DNA of 64,000 nt from an uncultured Maricaulis sp. (GTDB taxonomy: Bacteria > Pseudomonadota > Alphaproteobacteria > Caulobacterales > Maricaulaceae), in the NCBI RefSeq assembly GCF_947259345.1, contig NZ_CAMYLS010000005.1:230597-294596 (forward strand). The letters are read 5' to 3'. Positions within the stretch are counted from its first letter, which is position 1; every line of letters starts with the position of its first letter. Below the pieces are notes generated by a model. The model searched no databases and had not been told where the DNA came from. It saw only the letters and a list, made by a program, of their open reading frames with translations. Made by a program: the position numbers and the translations under genes. Positions 16,852-27,045 of the stretch are shown in pieces.

Positions 16852-17937
16852 TCACAGCAGCTCGGAGCGGCCCTCTTCCTTAAGGGCATTCACGAGCTCC
16901 TTCACATCCTGCGTGCGGGAAACATCGCTCACCAAAACCGCGTCGCCTGTGACCACAACGACAACATTGTGCAGCCCCACGACACCGACACGCGGCCCCG
17001 ACGACATGACGTAGGAATTGCGCGTGTCCACGAGATGCACATCGCCACGTTCGACATTGCCATCAGCCGTCTTGTCCTCGGCCACATCGAAAAGCGCCTG
17101 CCAGGCTCCAATATCGGACCATCCGATATCGGCGGGAATGACGACGGCCTTGTCCGTCTTCTCCATGACGGCATAGTCAAATGAGCTCGATGGACATTCA
17201 GCAAAGCTCTCGGCACACAAATTGACCTCATCCCCGATCGCATCCGCATGAGTGAGAGCCTTTTTGGCCGCCTCGGCGATCGGCGCGCAGAGTTGCTCCA
17301 TTTCGCCGATGACTGCGCCGGAACCGAAAAGGAAAATTCCCGCATTCCAGAAAAAGCGGCCGGTATCGAGGAAGGATTGTGCGACCTCTCGGTTCGGCTT
17401 CTCGGTGAATCGTTTCACGCGAAAAGCGCCGCTCATTGCCTCGCCGCGCTCGATATATCCATAGCCCGTCTCCGGGCCGGTCGGTTTGATCCCGAATGTC
17501 GTGATCGCGCCTGATGACGCGGCGGATGCCGCAGTCTCGACCGCCTCATGAAAAGCCGGAACATCGCGAATATGGTGGTCAGCGGGCAGCAGTAATACCA
17601 ACGCGTCGGGGCCATATTCGCGCGCCACCAGATGAGCGGCCACAGCCGCGACAGCTGCGGTATTGCGAGCGACAGGCTCGATCACGAAATGCGAAGTCGG
17701 GACGGACATGGCCTCAAGTTGAAGCCGCGCCAGCTCGTGCTGAACCTCATTCAGTACAATGATCGGCCGCTCGAACTGGAAATCCCTGCTGGTGCTCGAA
17801 ACCCGAAGCGCGGTTTCCTGAACCATCGACAACTCGGTTACCAGTGCATGCAGCTGTTTCGGGTGAGCCGAGCGGGAGAGCGGCCACAAACGAGTCCCTG
17901 ACCCACCTGACATGATGACTGGAACGACAACGCTCAT
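16852..17937 (-). CDS. manC: Mannose-1-phosphate guanylyltransferase
   Basis: 361 residues. Makes GDP-mannose from mannose-1-phosphate and GTP. The nucleotide-binding signature is IMSGGSGTRLWPLSR, with FTEKPN and a FWNAGIFLF segment further on. The cupin phosphomannose isomerase domain found in longer bifunctional enzymes is missing, which fits a separate isomerase (the AGE-family gene upstream of yebC). Its product is the substrate of Gmd encoded at 51 kb. The ATG has a GGGG-rich ribosome site. No phosphomannomutase gene is seen in the window. Confidence 0.93.
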   Translation of the reverse strand: MSVVVPVIMSGGSGTRLWPLSRSAHPKQLHALVTELSMVQETALRVSSTSRDFQFERPIIVLNEVQHELARLQLEAMSVPTSHFVIEPVARNTAAVAAVAAHLVAREYGPDALVLLLPADHHIRDVPAFHEAVETAASAASSGAITTFGIKPTGPETGYGYIERGEAMSGAFRVKRFTEKPNREVAQSFLDTGRFFWNAGIFLFGSGAVIGEMEQLCAPIAEAAKKALTHADAIGDEVNLCAESFAECPSSSFDYAVMEKTDKAVVIPADIGWSDIGAWQALFDVAEDKTADGNVERGDVHLVDTRNSYVMSSGPRVGVVGLHNVVVVVTGDAVLVSDVSRTQDVKELVNALKEEGRSELL

Positions 17938-18042
17938 CGCCTGCCCCTTCTCTTGCTCGACACGCAGACCGAGACATGGCCCGAATGACGTGGGAGTGGC
18001 AATGCCCTCAAGCGTTGGAAAGGTCGGAAAAACTGCGCTTGG

Positions 18043-18324
18043 TCAGTGCGTCGACGCGCCGACCCGCCGCTCAATCCGGGTTGCCGGCGGGAAATCACGG
18101 GCCGATAGGTAACTCAGCAGCTGCCCGAGGAGGTCGGCGCAATCAGTCTGGACGATCCGCACATACGCATCGCCATCAAGTCTGCTGGCCGTAAAAAGAC
18201 ACGCTGCGGCGGTTGCGGTCTCACCGTCTATGGACCGCAGGAAAGCACCGACATGCTGGTCGAATTCATGCGCGGCCTTGGCGTCCTCGAACCTGATTGT
18301 CTGCTTGAACACTATTTCCCCCAT
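18043..18324 (-). CDS. Small conserved-looking protein of unknown function
   Basis: 93 residues, not recognised. The sequence looks globular and mixed alpha/beta (MGEIVFKQTIRFEDAKAAHE, with YVRIVQTDCADLLGQLLSYL in the middle). No signal peptide or membrane segment is seen. The ATG has a very good GGGGAGGAC ribosome site, which supports it as a real gene and sets the start 28 codons inside the open frame. It lies 105 bp upstream of manC in the same direction, so it may share its transcript. Confidence 0.6.
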   Translation of the reverse strand: MGEIVFKQTIRFEDAKAAHEFDQHVGAFLRSIDGETATAAACLFTASRLDGDAYVRIVQTDCADLLGQLLSYLSARDFPPATRIERRVGASTH

Positions 18325-18556
18325 GTCCTCCCCGCTGCTGTTGCGCGAGGCGGGCGGCGCGTGACGCCCCCCGTCGCGACGATCGGCGCAGTTGGAAGAC
18401 GCATCCATGCAGCTATCATGCCGCGAATTCGTCGCACCGTTCCTGGCACATAATCACACCAACGTTGGAGCTCACGCTAGCTTTACCCGAACGGGGATCA
18501 ACCAGTTGCAGCGGCGAACCGGACTGTTTCCGCTGCGTCGCAGCAAATTTGTCACA

Positions 18557-19372
18557 TTAGGCGGGCAGCCACTCGGCGAGCTGTCCGCCGAGCCGAATTG
18601 GCTCACATCGGATAGCCAGACCCGTCGCGTCATCGGTCTCAACATAGACGCCGCACAAAGTCGCCTCACCGGTCGCGGGCTCGAAACGGCCGGACCGCAT
18701 ACGCGTGGTGAAGCGGCGCAAGGGCTCTTCCTTGTCCATACCGATCACACTGTCATAGTCACCGCACATGCCGGCATCCGTCTGATAACCGGTACCGCCG
18801 GGAAGGACGCGGGCATCGGCTGTCGGCACATGCGTATGGGTTCCGACAACCAGGCTGGCGCGGCCGTCGCAGAACGCACCCATCGCCATTTTCTCGCTGG
18901 TCGCCTCGCCGTGGAAATCAACAATAGCGGCATCGGCGACCACGCCGAGCGGCGCCGCCGCCAGTTCACGCTCAACGGCCGAGAAGGGGTCGTCGAGCGT
19001 CTCCATGAAGAGATTGCCCATGACATTCATGACGAAGACGCGGCGACCATCAGGCAAGTCGTAGAGATTGGCACCGGCGCCTGGCGTCGATCCGACCGGA
19101 TAATTGGCCGGGCGCAGGAGACGCGGTTCACGGTCGATGAAAGACAGGGTCTCGCGCTGATCCCAGGCATGATTACCCAGCGTCAACACATCCGCGCCCA
19201 GATCGAATAGCTGGTTGCAAATCTTCTCCGTCACCCCAAAGCCGGCGGCCGCATTCTCGGCATTGATGACGACGAAATCGAGCTGCAAGGCCTCACGAAC
19301 ACGCGGCAGGTGGTCCTCGACCGCCCGTCGCCCGGTCTTGCCGACAATATCTCCGAAAAAGGCCAGGCGCAT
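18557..19372 (-). CDS. ymdB: YmdB-family metallophosphoesterase
   Basis: 271 residues. Calcineurin-like phosphoesterase fold of the TIGR00282/YmdB type, known as a 2',3'-cyclic nucleotide phosphodiesterase in Bacillus. Metal-binding motifs: FFGDIVGKTGR, NAENAAAGFG, LTLGNHAWD, IVDFHGEATSEK and VVGTHTHVPTAD. The ATG at 19372 is preferred over a GTG three codons upstream because of the spacing to a CGGAG element. It lies 85 bp downstream of metH(C) in the same direction. Confidence 0.92.
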   Translation of the reverse strand: MRLAFFGDIVGKTGRRAVEDHLPRVREALQLDFVVINAENAAAGFGVTEKICNQLFDLGADVLTLGNHAWDQRETLSFIDREPRLLRPANYPVGSTPGAGANLYDLPDGRRVFVMNVMGNLFMETLDDPFSAVERELAAAPLGVVADAAIVDFHGEATSEKMAMGAFCDGRASLVVGTHTHVPTADARVLPGGTGYQTDAGMCGDYDSVIGMDKEEPLRRFTTRMRSGRFEPATGEATLCGVYVETDDATGLAIRCEPIRLGGQLAEWLPA

Positions 19373-19457
19373 GTGATCCACAACTCCGTCAGCGATCAGG
19401 CTGTCGGATATGGCGCATCACGGATGGAAAGTCCAAGTCATCACTGATGCAGCCGGA

Positions 19458-22115
19458 TCAGGCTGCGGATTCGACGCCTGGCACATAGTCGAGGATCGGC
19501 GCCAGGCAGCGCTCGGCGTCGGCGAGTGTCCAGCCTTTGCGACGGGCATAGTCCTCGACCTGGTCTCGCAGAATACGACCAACCGCAAAATAGTGGCTGT
19601 CCGGATGCGAAAGGTACAGGCCTGACACGGAGGAAGCGGGTGTCATGGCGAAAGAATTGGTCAGGCCGATTCCGGTCTTGGCCTCGGCGTCGAGCAATTG
19701 GAACAGGGTCCGCTTCTCGGTGTGATCAGGCTGGGACGGATAGCCGGGGGCCGGGCGGATTCCGTCATAGGCCTCGGCGATCAGCTCGCGATTGGTGAAA
19801 GCCTCGTCCGGGGCATATCCCCAGTATTCACGCCGGACTTTCACATGCAGCCATTCTGCGGCCGCCTCTGCCAGGCGGTCAGAAAGTGCCTTGAACAGAA
19901 TTGAATTATAGTCGTCCTTGTCGGCTTCAAAGCTGGCGAGCAGCTCGACATTATCACCGGCGGTCACCGCAAAACCACCCAGCCAATCGCCGTGGCCGGC
20001 CGGTGCCAGAAAGTCATACTGGCAGACATGTGGCCGGTCATTGTCCTTGCCGGCTTGCTGACGCAATCCGTAGAAGCGGGCGAGTTCCTTGTTGCGCTTG
20101 TCATCGGTAAACACCACCGCATCGTCGCCGTCGCGGTGGGCTGGCCAGAAACCGACTACGGCTCGCGGCTCAAGGAGCGCCTCCGACACGATACGGTCCA
20201 GCATCGCCTGAGCATCGGCAAAGAGCGCCTTGGCCGCCTCGCCGCGCTTCGGATCTTCGAATATTGCCGGATAGCTGCCCTTGAGTTCCCAGGTGAAGAA
20301 AAAGGGCGTCCAGTCGATATGATCGACGAGTTCGGCCAGGTCGGGCTTCAGCTCGGTCACGCCCGGGCGCACCGGGACAGGCGGCGTATAATTGCTCCAG
20401 TCACAGGACCAGGCCTTGTCCCGCGCACGCTCAAGCGGCAGCCGCGCCTTGGCCGAACGCGCCGCAAGCCGCCGCTCACGGATTTTCGCCAGGTCACCCT
20501 TGACGCCGCGGGCATAATCATCGCGTTGGTCGGACAGGAGTTTGGACACGACGCCGACCGCACGGCTGGCATCGAGGACGTGCACAACAGGCGCGACCTG
20601 GATCGAAGGATCGATCTTGACTGCGGTGTGGGCCGGACTGGTCGTCGCGCCTCCGATAAGGAGCGGGATATCGACTTTCTGGCGCTCCATTTCGGAGGCG
20701 ACAAAGACCATCTCATCCAGTGACGGGGTGATCAGGCCCGACAGGCCGATAATATCGGCGCCTTCACGGCGCGCGGTTTCAAGAATGGTCTCGCAGGGCA
20801 CCATCACGCCGAGATCGATGACGTCATAGCCATTACATTGCAGGACCACGCCGACGATATTCTTGCCGATATCGTGAACATCGCCCTTCACCGTTGCCAT
20901 GATGATCTTGCCGTTCGACTTGCCCTTATTGCCGCTCTTTTCCTTCTCCGCTTCCATGTAGGGAATGAGATGCGCCACGGCCTGCTTCATCACGCGGGCC
21001 GACTTGACCACTTGCGGCAGGAACATCTTCCCATCGCCGAACAGGTCGCCGACCACATTCATGCCGTCCATCAAAGGCCCTTCAATGACATGCAGCGGGC
21101 GATCAAAGGTCTGGCGGGCCTCTTCGGTATCATCGACAATGAACTCATTGATGCCGTGCACCAGTGCGTGGCGGATGCGTTCCGCGACAGGCGCCTCCCG
21201 CCATTTCAGATCACGGACCTTGGCCTGCCCACCGCCCTGCCCGCGATAGCGTTCAGCGGCCTCAAGCAGGCGATCGGTGGCATCGTCACGACGGTTGAGG
21301 ATGACATCCTCGACCAGCTCGCGCAGCTCCGGCTCGATCTCGTCATAGATGTCTAGCTGCCCGGCATTGACTATGCCCATGTCCATGCCGGCCTTGATAG
21401 CGTGATAGAGGAAGACCGAATGCATGGCCCGGCGAACAGTCTCATTGCCGCGAAACGAGAAGGAGATGTTCGAGAGCCCGCCCGAGACGTGGCAGCCCGG
21501 CAGGGTCTCGCGGATGCGCCGTGTCGCCTCGATGAAATCGACAGCGTAGTTATTGTGCTCCTCGATCCCGGTCGCGACGGCAAATATGTTGGGATCAAAA
21601 ATGATGTCTTCCGGCGGGAAACCAATTTCTTCGACCAGGATTTTGTAGGCTCGCTCGCAGATTTCGACTTTGCGGTCTGAGGTGTCGGCTTGGCCGCTTT
21701 CGTCAAAGGCCATGACAACGACCGCAGCCCCATAGGCCAGACAGGTGCCAGCCTGTTCACGGAACTGGGCCTCTCCTTCCTTGAGGCTGATCGAATTGAC
21801 GATTGCCTTGCCCTGCGTGTTCTGCAGGCCCGCTTCAATCACCTCCCATTTGGAGCTGTCGACCATGACCGGAACGCGCGCAACATCCGGCTCGCCGGCG
21901 ATCATACGCAGGAAGCGAGTCATCGCCTCGACACTGTCGAGCAGACCTTCATCCATGTTCACATCAATGATCTGCGCACCATTCTCGACCTGTTGGCGAG
22001 CGACCGAAACCGCTTCAGCGTAGTCACCTTCGGTGATCAGCTTCCGGAAGCGGGCCGAGCCGGTCACATTGGTACGCTCGCCCACATTGACGAAGCTGGG
22101 TACGGATACAGACAT
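19458..22115 (-). CDS. metH: Cobalamin-dependent methionine synthase, folate/B12/activation part (split MetH)
   Basis: 885 residues. Domains in order: pterin-binding ([16 protein letters not shown] near the start, to about 300); cobalamin cap and B12-binding with [13 protein letters not shown], whose His is the lower cobalt ligand (about 420-560); and the SAM-dependent activation domain (about 590-885, with [10 protein letters not shown] and [17 protein letters not shown]). The homocysteine-binding domain is encoded by the separate gene 10 bp upstream. Two-gene MetH systems are known in Caulobacter and relatives. The ATG of MSVSVPSF starts the family match. Confidence 0.95.
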   Translation of the reverse strand: MSVSVPSFVNVGERTNVTGSARFRKLITEGDYAEAVSVARQQVENGAQIIDVNMDEGLLDSVEAMTRFLRMIAGEPDVARVPVMVDSSKWEVIEAGLQNTQGKAIVNSISLKEGEAQFREQAGTCLAYGAAVVVMAFDESGQADTSDRKVEICERAYKILVEEIGFPPEDIIFDPNIFAVATGIEEHNNYAVDFIEATRRIRETLPGCHVSGGLSNISFSFRGNETVRRAMHSVFLYHAIKAGMDMGIVNAGQLDIYDEIEPELRELVEDVILNRRDDATDRLLEAAERYRGQGGGQAKVRDLKWREAPVAERIRHALVHGINEFIVDDTEEARQTFDRPLHVIEGPLMDGMNVVGDLFGDGKMFLPQVVKSARVMKQAVAHLIPYMEAEKEKSGNKGKSNGKIIMATVKGDVHDIGKNIVGVVLQCNGYDVIDLGVMVPCETILETARREGADIIGLSGLITPSLDEMVFVASEMERQKVDIPLLIGGATTSPAHTAVKIDPSIQVAPVVHVLDASRAVGVVSKLLSDQRDDYARGVKGDLAKIRERRLAARSAKARLPLERARDKAWSCDWSNYTPPVPVRPGVTELKPDLAELVDHIDWTPFFFTWELKGSYPAIFEDPKRGEAAKALFADAQAMLDRIVSEALLEPRAVVGFWPAHRDGDDAVVFTDDKRNKELARFYGLRQQAGKDNDRPHVCQYDFLAPAGHGDWLGGFAVTAGDNVELLASFEADKDDYNSILFKALSDRLAEAAAEWLHVKVRREYWGYAPDEAFTNRELIAEAYDGIRPAPGYPSQPDHTEKRTLFQLLDAEAKTGIGLTNSFAMTPASSVSGLYLSHPDSHYFAVGRILRDQVEDYARRKGWTLADAERCLAPILDYVPGVESAA

Positions 22116-22125
22116 GAATTGAGCC

Positions 22126-23184
22126 TCAGGATGCCAGTTCGAACGGTTCCAGGCCGGCCAGGCGCATGGCGCGCTTGCGTTCGGCGGGACGACGCGGATT
22201 TGCGGATTTCGCCGCCGCCGCGATGGCACGGATATGATCAGGCGTCGTGCCGCAGCACCCGCCAAGAATATTCACCAACCCGGATGATGCCCATTCACCG
22301 ACATGACCAGCGGTCTGATCCGGTGTTTCGTCATACTCGCCCATGTCATTGGGCAAGCCGGCATTGGGATAGGCAATTATGCGTGTGTCCGCGACGCGTG
22401 AGATCGCGGCGATATAGGGTCGCATCTCGTCCGCTCCCAGTGCGCAATTGAGACCGACGGCCCACGGCCGGGCATGGCGGACAGAATACCAGAAGGCCTC
22501 GGCGGTCTGGCCCGACAAGGTCCGCCCGGAACGGTCGGTGATCGTCCCGGAGATCATGATCGGAATGGCATTACCGGACGCGGCGCGCAGGTCCAGAAGC
22601 GACTTGATCGCGGCCTTGGCATTGAGCGTGTCGAAGATGGTCTCGATCAGGAAGAAGTCGACAAAGGGCGCCATCGCCTCTGCCTGTTCATAATAGGCTT
22701 TTCGTACCGTCTCGAAGTCGACATCGCGGTGCCCTGGGTCATTTACATCCGGGGAAATGGAAAGCGTCTTGTTGGTCGGTCCGATCGCGCCGGCGACACC
22801 GCGTTCGATACCGGTCTCCGCCGCCACATCGTCGGCCGCAGCCCGCGCCAGCCGCGCACCCTCGCGCGCGATCTCCGGTGCCAGCGCTTGCATCTCGTAA
22901 TCCGCTTGCGCGATCGACGTCGCCGAGAAGGTATTGGTTTCGACGATATCTGCACCAGCCTCGAAATAGGCGCGGTGGATGCCCTTCACACTGTCTGACG
23001 CGGTGAGATTGAGGATGTCATTATTGCCCTTTATGGACACACCCCAATCGGCAAATCGCGTCCCGCGATAACCGTCCTCATCAAGCTTGAGGTCCTGGAT
23101 CTGCGTTCCCATTGCTCCATCGAGAATGAGGATGCGATCCGCAGCACGTTCTTCAAACGCCTTGATGCGATCCACGCGGTTCAT
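22126..23184 (-). CDS. metH: Methionine synthase, homocysteine S-methyltransferase part (split MetH)
   Basis: 352 residues, corresponding to the first domain of one-chain MetH. It binds homocysteine through zinc, with Cys ligands in GLNCALG and [14 protein letters not shown]. The opening [13 protein letters not shown] is also typical. It must act with the folate/B12 part encoded just downstream. Its ATG overlaps the metF stop (ATGA), giving a tight metF-metH-metH operon. Confidence 0.95.
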   Translation of the reverse strand: MNRVDRIKAFEERAADRILILDGAMGTQIQDLKLDEDGYRGTRFADWGVSIKGNNDILNLTASDSVKGIHRAYFEAGADIVETNTFSATSIAQADYEMQALAPEIAREGARLARAAADDVAAETGIERGVAGAIGPTNKTLSISPDVNDPGHRDVDFETVRKAYYEQAEAMAPFVDFFLIETIFDTLNAKAAIKSLLDLRAASGNAIPIMISGTITDRSGRTLSGQTAEAFWYSVRHARPWAVGLNCALGADEMRPYIAAISRVADTRIIAYPNAGLPNDMGEYDETPDQTAGHVGEWASSGLVNILGGCCGTTPDHIRAIAAAAKSANPRRPAERKRAMRLAGLEPFELAS

Positions 23185-24089
23185 GAAGCCACCGCCTCAC
23201 GTTCACGCTCGCCCGCCTTCACACCAAGCAGCTGACAGGTCGAAAGGGCCAGCTCGGCCCGGTTAAGCGTGTAGAAGTGGAAGCCGTCGACCCCGCCATT
23301 GCGCAGCTTGCCGCACAATTTCGCCGCCACGTGGGCAGTGACCAGCTGACGGGTTCCCGCATCATCGTCGAGACCTTCATAAGCCTCGTGCAGCCAGTTC
23401 GGCAGGCTTGCGCCGCACAGGCCGGCAATCCGCTTGAGCCCCTTGAAGTTCGGCTGCAGCATGATGCCAGGAATAATCGGGATGCTGATCCCGGCACGCG
23501 CCGCCCGGTCACGGAAGCGGAAATAGATATCGGAATCGAAAAAGAATTGCGTAATCGCGCGCGTCGCACCGGCATCAATCTTGGCCTTGAGCAGGTCGAT
23601 GTCGAAATCCGGATTGGGGCTTTCCGGATGAGTTTCCGGGTAGCAACCGACAGAAATCTCGAAATCGCCAATCTCGCGGATACCCCGCGTGAGCTCGGCC
23701 GCATTGGCGTAGCCTCCGGCAGGCGGCACGTATGCGCCCCCGATCGCGTCGGGCGGATCACCCCGCAGGGCAACGATATGGCGAATACCGGACGACCAAT
23801 ACTGCCGGATCACGCTATCGACTTCCTCACGCGCCGCATCAACGCAGGTCAGATGCGCAGCCGGCCGGATGGAGGTTTCCTCGACAATTCGCTGGACAGT
23901 GCGGTGCGTCCGGTCACGCGTCGAACCGCCGGCGCCGTAGGTCACGGAGACGAAGTCCGGCTGTAAGGGCGCGAGGCGGGATATCGACTCCCAAAGGGTT
24001 GCTTCCATGGCGTCTGTCTTCGGCGGGAAAAATTCGAACGAAACCGCCAAGTCGTCTGCACGTCCCTCTATCTGTCCATCCGCACTCAT
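23181..24089 (-). CDS. metF: Methylenetetrahydrofolate reductase
   Basis: 302 residues, flavin-dependent TIM barrel that makes 5-methyl-tetrahydrofolate for methionine synthase. Seen: VSFEFFPPKTDAME at the start, FVSVTYGAGGSTRDRT, HLTCVDA, ALRGDPP, and VGCYPETHPESPN. It is the first gene of the operon with both metH parts. An AT-rich palindrome about 80-96 bp upstream of the start is a likely operator shared in type with that of metK. Confidence 0.96.
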   Translation of the reverse strand: MSADGQIEGRADDLAVSFEFFPPKTDAMEATLWESISRLAPLQPDFVSVTYGAGGSTRDRTHRTVQRIVEETSIRPAAHLTCVDAAREEVDSVIRQYWSSGIRHIVALRGDPPDAIGGAYVPPAGGYANAAELTRGIREIGDFEISVGCYPETHPESPNPDFDIDLLKAKIDAGATRAITQFFFDSDIYFRFRDRAARAGISIPIIPGIMLQPNFKGLKRIAGLCGASLPNWLHEAYEGLDDDAGTRQLVTAHVAAKLCGKLRNGGVDGFHFYTLNRAELALSTCQLLGVKAGEREREAVAS

Positions 24090-24169
24090 GGCTCACCTTC
24101 CGACATTTGGCCCTGCGCCGCGGCCAATCGAGACCACGCTTCCGCAATGAACGCCCCATACATCATCAC

Positions 24170-24185
24170 ATAAAGATATCTTTAT
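24170..24185. promoter_or_regulatory. Palindromic operator upstream of metF (SahR-type candidate)
   Basis: Perfect 16-bp palindrome ATAAAGATATCTTTAT, 81 bp upstream of the metF start. A near copy lies directly before metK. ArsR-family SahR regulators that sense S-adenosylhomocysteine control methionine-cycle genes in many proteobacteria from AT-rich palindromes. Assignment to SahR is inference; no regulator gene is in the window. Confidence 0.65.
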
Positions 24186-24303
24186 ATGAATTGATTGGCT
24201 AGAGGCGATTTCGGACATTCGGCAGCAGTGCGCCGCCGTGCGGCAATATCGCCTGCAAAGCGAACGAGACTTGCATCCGATCGCCACATCTGGTCTACCC
24301 AGC

Positions 24304-24325
24304 CATATAAAGATTTCCTTATATG
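24304..24325. promoter_or_regulatory. Palindromic operator overlapping the metK leader (SahR-type candidate)
   Basis: Imperfect 22-bp palindrome CATATAAAGATTTCCTTATATG, ending 11 bp before the metK start. It shares the ATAAAGAT half-site with the palindrome upstream of metF. Binding here would block the metK translation start region or a promoter that runs through it. Confidence 0.65.
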
Positions 24326-24336
24326 AGGTTTCGACT

Positions 24337-25503
24337 GTGAGCCGTTCTTCCTACATCTTCACATCCGAAAGCGTTTCGGAAGGCCATCCAGACAAGGTCT
24401 GCGACCGGATTTCCGATACGATTGTCGATTTATTTCTGGGCAAAGACCCGGAAGCCCGCGTGGCATGTGAGACACTGACTACTACCAACCAGATCGTGCT
24501 GGCAGGCGAAGTCCGCTGCGCGGCCGAAATCAATGATGACGAGATTGAGGCCGCGGCTCGCGACGCCGTTCGCGACATCGGCTACGAACAGGACGGCTTC
24601 CACTGGAAGACCGCCAACTTCCAGAATTTCCTGCATGAACAGTCCGCCCATATCGCTCAAGGCGTGGATGCCAGCGGCGACAAGGATGAAGGCGCGGGCG
24701 ATCAGGGCATCATGTTCGGCTATGCCTCGGATGAGACGCCGCAGCTCATGCCGGCACCGATCACTTACTCGCACCAGATCCTCAAGCGCATGGCCGAACT
24801 CCGCAAATCCGGTGAGCGTCCGGAGTTCGAGCCGGACGCCAAATCGCAGGTTACGATGCGCTATGAGAATGGCGTACCGGCAGGCGTGACGTCAGTCGTC
24901 GTCTCGACCCAGCACAAGGACGGGCTGAGCCAAGCTGACATCCGAGAGCTGGTGCGCCCGGTCGTTGCCGAAGTCTTGCCCGATGGCTGGATGCCGCCGG
25001 AAGAAGAATTCTATGTCAATCCGACAGGGACCTTCGTGATTGGCGGTCCTGATGGCGATGCCGGCCTGACCGGTCGCAAGATCATTGTTGACACCTATGG
25101 CGGCGCCGCGCCGCACGGGGGCGGTGCCTTCTCAGGAAAGGATCCGACCAAGGTTGATCGGTCCGCCGCCTATGCTTGCCGGTGGCTGGCCAAGAATGTG
25201 GTTGCCGCGGAACTGGCAAAACGCTGCACTATCCAGGTTTCTTATGCGATCGGCGTCTCCAAACCACTCTCACTCTATGTCGACCTGCACGGAACGGGTC
25301 GCGTGGACGAGGTAAAACTGGAAGATGCGCTCCGGCAGCTGGCCAACCTGTCACCGCGTGGCATTCGCGAACGCCTCCAGCTGAACAAGCCAATCTACGC
25401 CCGCACCGCTGCCTACGGCCATTTCGGCCGAACGCCGGGCGAGGATGGTGCCTTCTCCTGGGAACGCACCGATCTGGCCGACGAGCTTCGCTCGCTCCTC
25501 TGA
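24337..25503 (+). CDS. metK: S-adenosylmethionine synthetase
   Basis: 388 residues. Makes SAM from methionine and ATP. Signatures: [29 protein letters not shown], and [16 protein letters not shown]. The start is a GTG followed by [11 protein letters not shown]; upstream in-frame codons run through the palindrome and lack any family match. A weak GAGG lies 8-9 nt before it. It is divergent from metF and 66 bp upstream of ahcY, so the SAM cycle is encoded as two facing operons. Confidence 0.95.
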   Translation: MSRSSYIFTSESVSEGHPDKVCDRISDTIVDLFLGKDPEARVACETLTTTNQIVLAGEVRCAAEINDDEIEAAARDAVRDIGYEQDGFHWKTANFQNFLHEQSAHIAQGVDASGDKDEGAGDQGIMFGYASDETPQLMPAPITYSHQILKRMAELRKSGERPEFEPDAKSQVTMRYENGVPAGVTSVVVSTQHKDGLSQADIRELVRPVVAEVLPDGWMPPEEEFYVNPTGTFVIGGPDGDAGLTGRKIIVDTYGGAAPHGGGAFSGKDPTKVDRSAAYACRWLAKNVVAAELAKRCTIQVSYAIGVSKPLSLYVDLHGTGRVDEVKLEDALRQLANLSPRGIRERLQLNKPIYARTAAYGHFGRTPGEDGAFSWERTDLADELRSLL

Positions 25504-25514
25504 TCCTGATATGA

Positions 25515-25538
25515 GCAGGGCCAACACACTGGCCCTGC
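25515..25538 (+). other. Stem-loop between metK and ahcY
   Basis: 9-bp perfect stem GCAGGGCCA / TGGCCCTGC with an ACACAC loop, 11 bp after the metK stop. No T-run follows, so it is more likely an mRNA stability or processing structure than a terminator. Confidence 0.5.
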
Positions 25539-25569
25539 CGCTCCGAGAACACCGATAAAGAAGGACCTG

Positions 25570-26985
25570 ATGGTTATGACGCAATTTGCTGCGGATAAAC
25601 CCTACGTCGTCAAAGACATGTCGCTGGCCAAATGGGGCCGGATCGAATTTGACATGGCCGAGATTGAAATGCCGGGCCTGATGGCCCTGCGCGAGGAATA
25701 CAAGGACGCCCAGCCGCTCAAGGGCGCGCGCATTGCCGGCTCGCTGCACATGACCGTGCAGACCGCCATCCTGATCGAAACGCTGACCGCGCTCGGCGCC
25801 GAAGTCCGCTGGGCTTCGTGCAACATCTTCTCGACCCAGGACCACGCCGCTGCCGCCATCGCCGAAACGGGTGTGCCGGTCTTCGCCACCAAAGGCGAAA
25901 CGCTGGAAGAATACTGGGATTATGCCGACGCCATCTTCCATTGGCCGAACGGCGAAACCGCCAACATGATCCTCGATGATGGTGGTGATGCGACCATGTA
26001 TCTGATCCTCGGTGAGAAGGCGGAGAAAGACCCCTCCCTGCTCGACCACCCGAAATCGGAAGAAGAAACAGCCCTCTTCGCGCAGATCCGCAAGCGCTTT
26101 GAAGCAACTCCAGGCTGGTTCGCCAAGGCCAAGGCCGCCATCCAGGGCGTGTCAGAAGAAACGACGACCGGCGTGATGCGCCTCTACCAGATGCAAAAGC
26201 GCGGCGAACTGCCTTTCCCGGCAATCAATGTGAATGACAGCGTCACCAAGTCGAAATTCGACAACCGTTATGGCTGCCGTGAAAGCCTTGTCGACGCAAT
26301 CCGTCGCGGCACCGATGTGATGATGGCCGGCAAGAAGGCCGTCGTCTGCGGCTATGGTGACGTCGGCAAGGGCTCGGCCGAGTCGCTCGCCGGTGCCGGC
26401 GCCCGGGTCTATGTCACCGAAATCGACCCGATCTGCGCCCTGCAGGCCTGCATGGACGGTTTCGAGGTCGTGCGCCTGGAAGACGTCATTGGCGAAATGG
26501 ACATCTTCGTCACAGCGACCGGCAATAAGGACATCCTCACCGTCGACCACATGCGCGGCATGAAAGACATGGCGATCGTCTGCAATATCGGCCATTTCGA
26601 CAATGAGATTCAGGTCGAGAGCCTGAAGAACTTCCAGTGGACCAATGTGAAGCCCCAGGTTGACCTGGTGAACTTCCCCGAAGGCCACCGCATCATCCTT
26701 CTGTCCGAAGGACGCCTGGTGAATCTCGGCAACGCGACCGGCCATCCGAGCTTTGTGATGTCGTCCAGCTTTACCAACCAGACGCTGGCCCAGATCGAGT
26801 TGTGGACCAAGGGCGATGACTACACCAACGAAGTCTATATCCTGCCCAAGCATCTCGACGAGAAGGTGGCAGCCCTACACCTCGACAAGCTGGGCGCCAA
26901 GCTCACTGTCCTGTCGGAAGACCAGGCCGACTATATCGGCGTGCCGCAGGCCGGCCCGTTCAAGGCCGAGCATTATCGCTACTAG
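25570..26985 (+). CDS. ahcY: Adenosylhomocysteinase
   Basis: 471 residues. Hydrolyses S-adenosylhomocysteine to adenosine and homocysteine, closing the SAM cycle. Seen: the substrate domain ([18 protein letters not shown] and [10 protein letters not shown]), a NAD-binding [20 protein letters not shown], the ATGNKDI segment, and the C-terminal [17 protein letters not shown] followed by YRY. The ATG at 25570 has a GAAGGA ribosome site; a second ATG two codons on is also possible. A strong terminator follows. Confidence 0.97.
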   Translation: MVMTQFAADKPYVVKDMSLAKWGRIEFDMAEIEMPGLMALREEYKDAQPLKGARIAGSLHMTVQTAILIETLTALGAEVRWASCNIFSTQDHAAAAIAETGVPVFATKGETLEEYWDYADAIFHWPNGETANMILDDGGDATMYLILGEKAEKDPSLLDHPKSEEETALFAQIRKRFEATPGWFAKAKAAIQGVSEETTTGVMRLYQMQKRGELPFPAINVNDSVTKSKFDNRYGCRESLVDAIRRGTDVMMAGKKAVVCGYGDVGKGSAESLAGAGARVYVTEIDPICALQACMDGFEVVRLEDVIGEMDIFVTATGNKDILTVDHMRGMKDMAIVCNIGHFDNEIQVESLKNFQWTNVKPQVDLVNFPEGHRIILLSEGRLVNLGNATGHPSFVMSSSFTNQTLAQIELWTKGDDYTNEVYILPKHLDEKVAALHLDKLGAKLTVLSEDQADYIGVPQAGPFKAEHYRY

Positions 26986-27007
26986 GCAGCTGCAGTTTAG
27001 CTGAGAC

Positions 27008-27038
27008 ACGCCCCGGTCCCTTGGACCGGGGCGTTTTT
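27008..27038 (+). terminator. Intrinsic terminator after ahcY
   Basis: The stem CGCCCCGGTCC / GGACCGGGGCG with a CTT loop is followed by TTTTT. It is placed 22 bp after the ahcY stop and just before the end of the convergent SpoIIAA-like gene. Confidence 0.93.
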
Positions 27039-27045
27039 GTTAGAG

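Noticed and set aside
22126..22265. N-terminal extension of the second metH gene into the first
   Set aside because: The 50 extra residues are Arg-rich and lie entirely in the coding DNA of the upstream gene; the family match starts at MSVSVPSF.
24190..24303. Possible SAM or SAH riboswitch before metK
   Set aside because: A GGCGAT/ATCGCC stem can be drawn, but no conserved core of a SAM or SAH riboswitch class was recognised. A covariance-model scan would decide.
24323..24340. Five-codon leader ORF (MRFRL) ending over the metK GTG
   Set aside because: Contains no methionine or other regulatory codons beyond its start, has no ribosome site of its own, and lies within the operator; likely chance.
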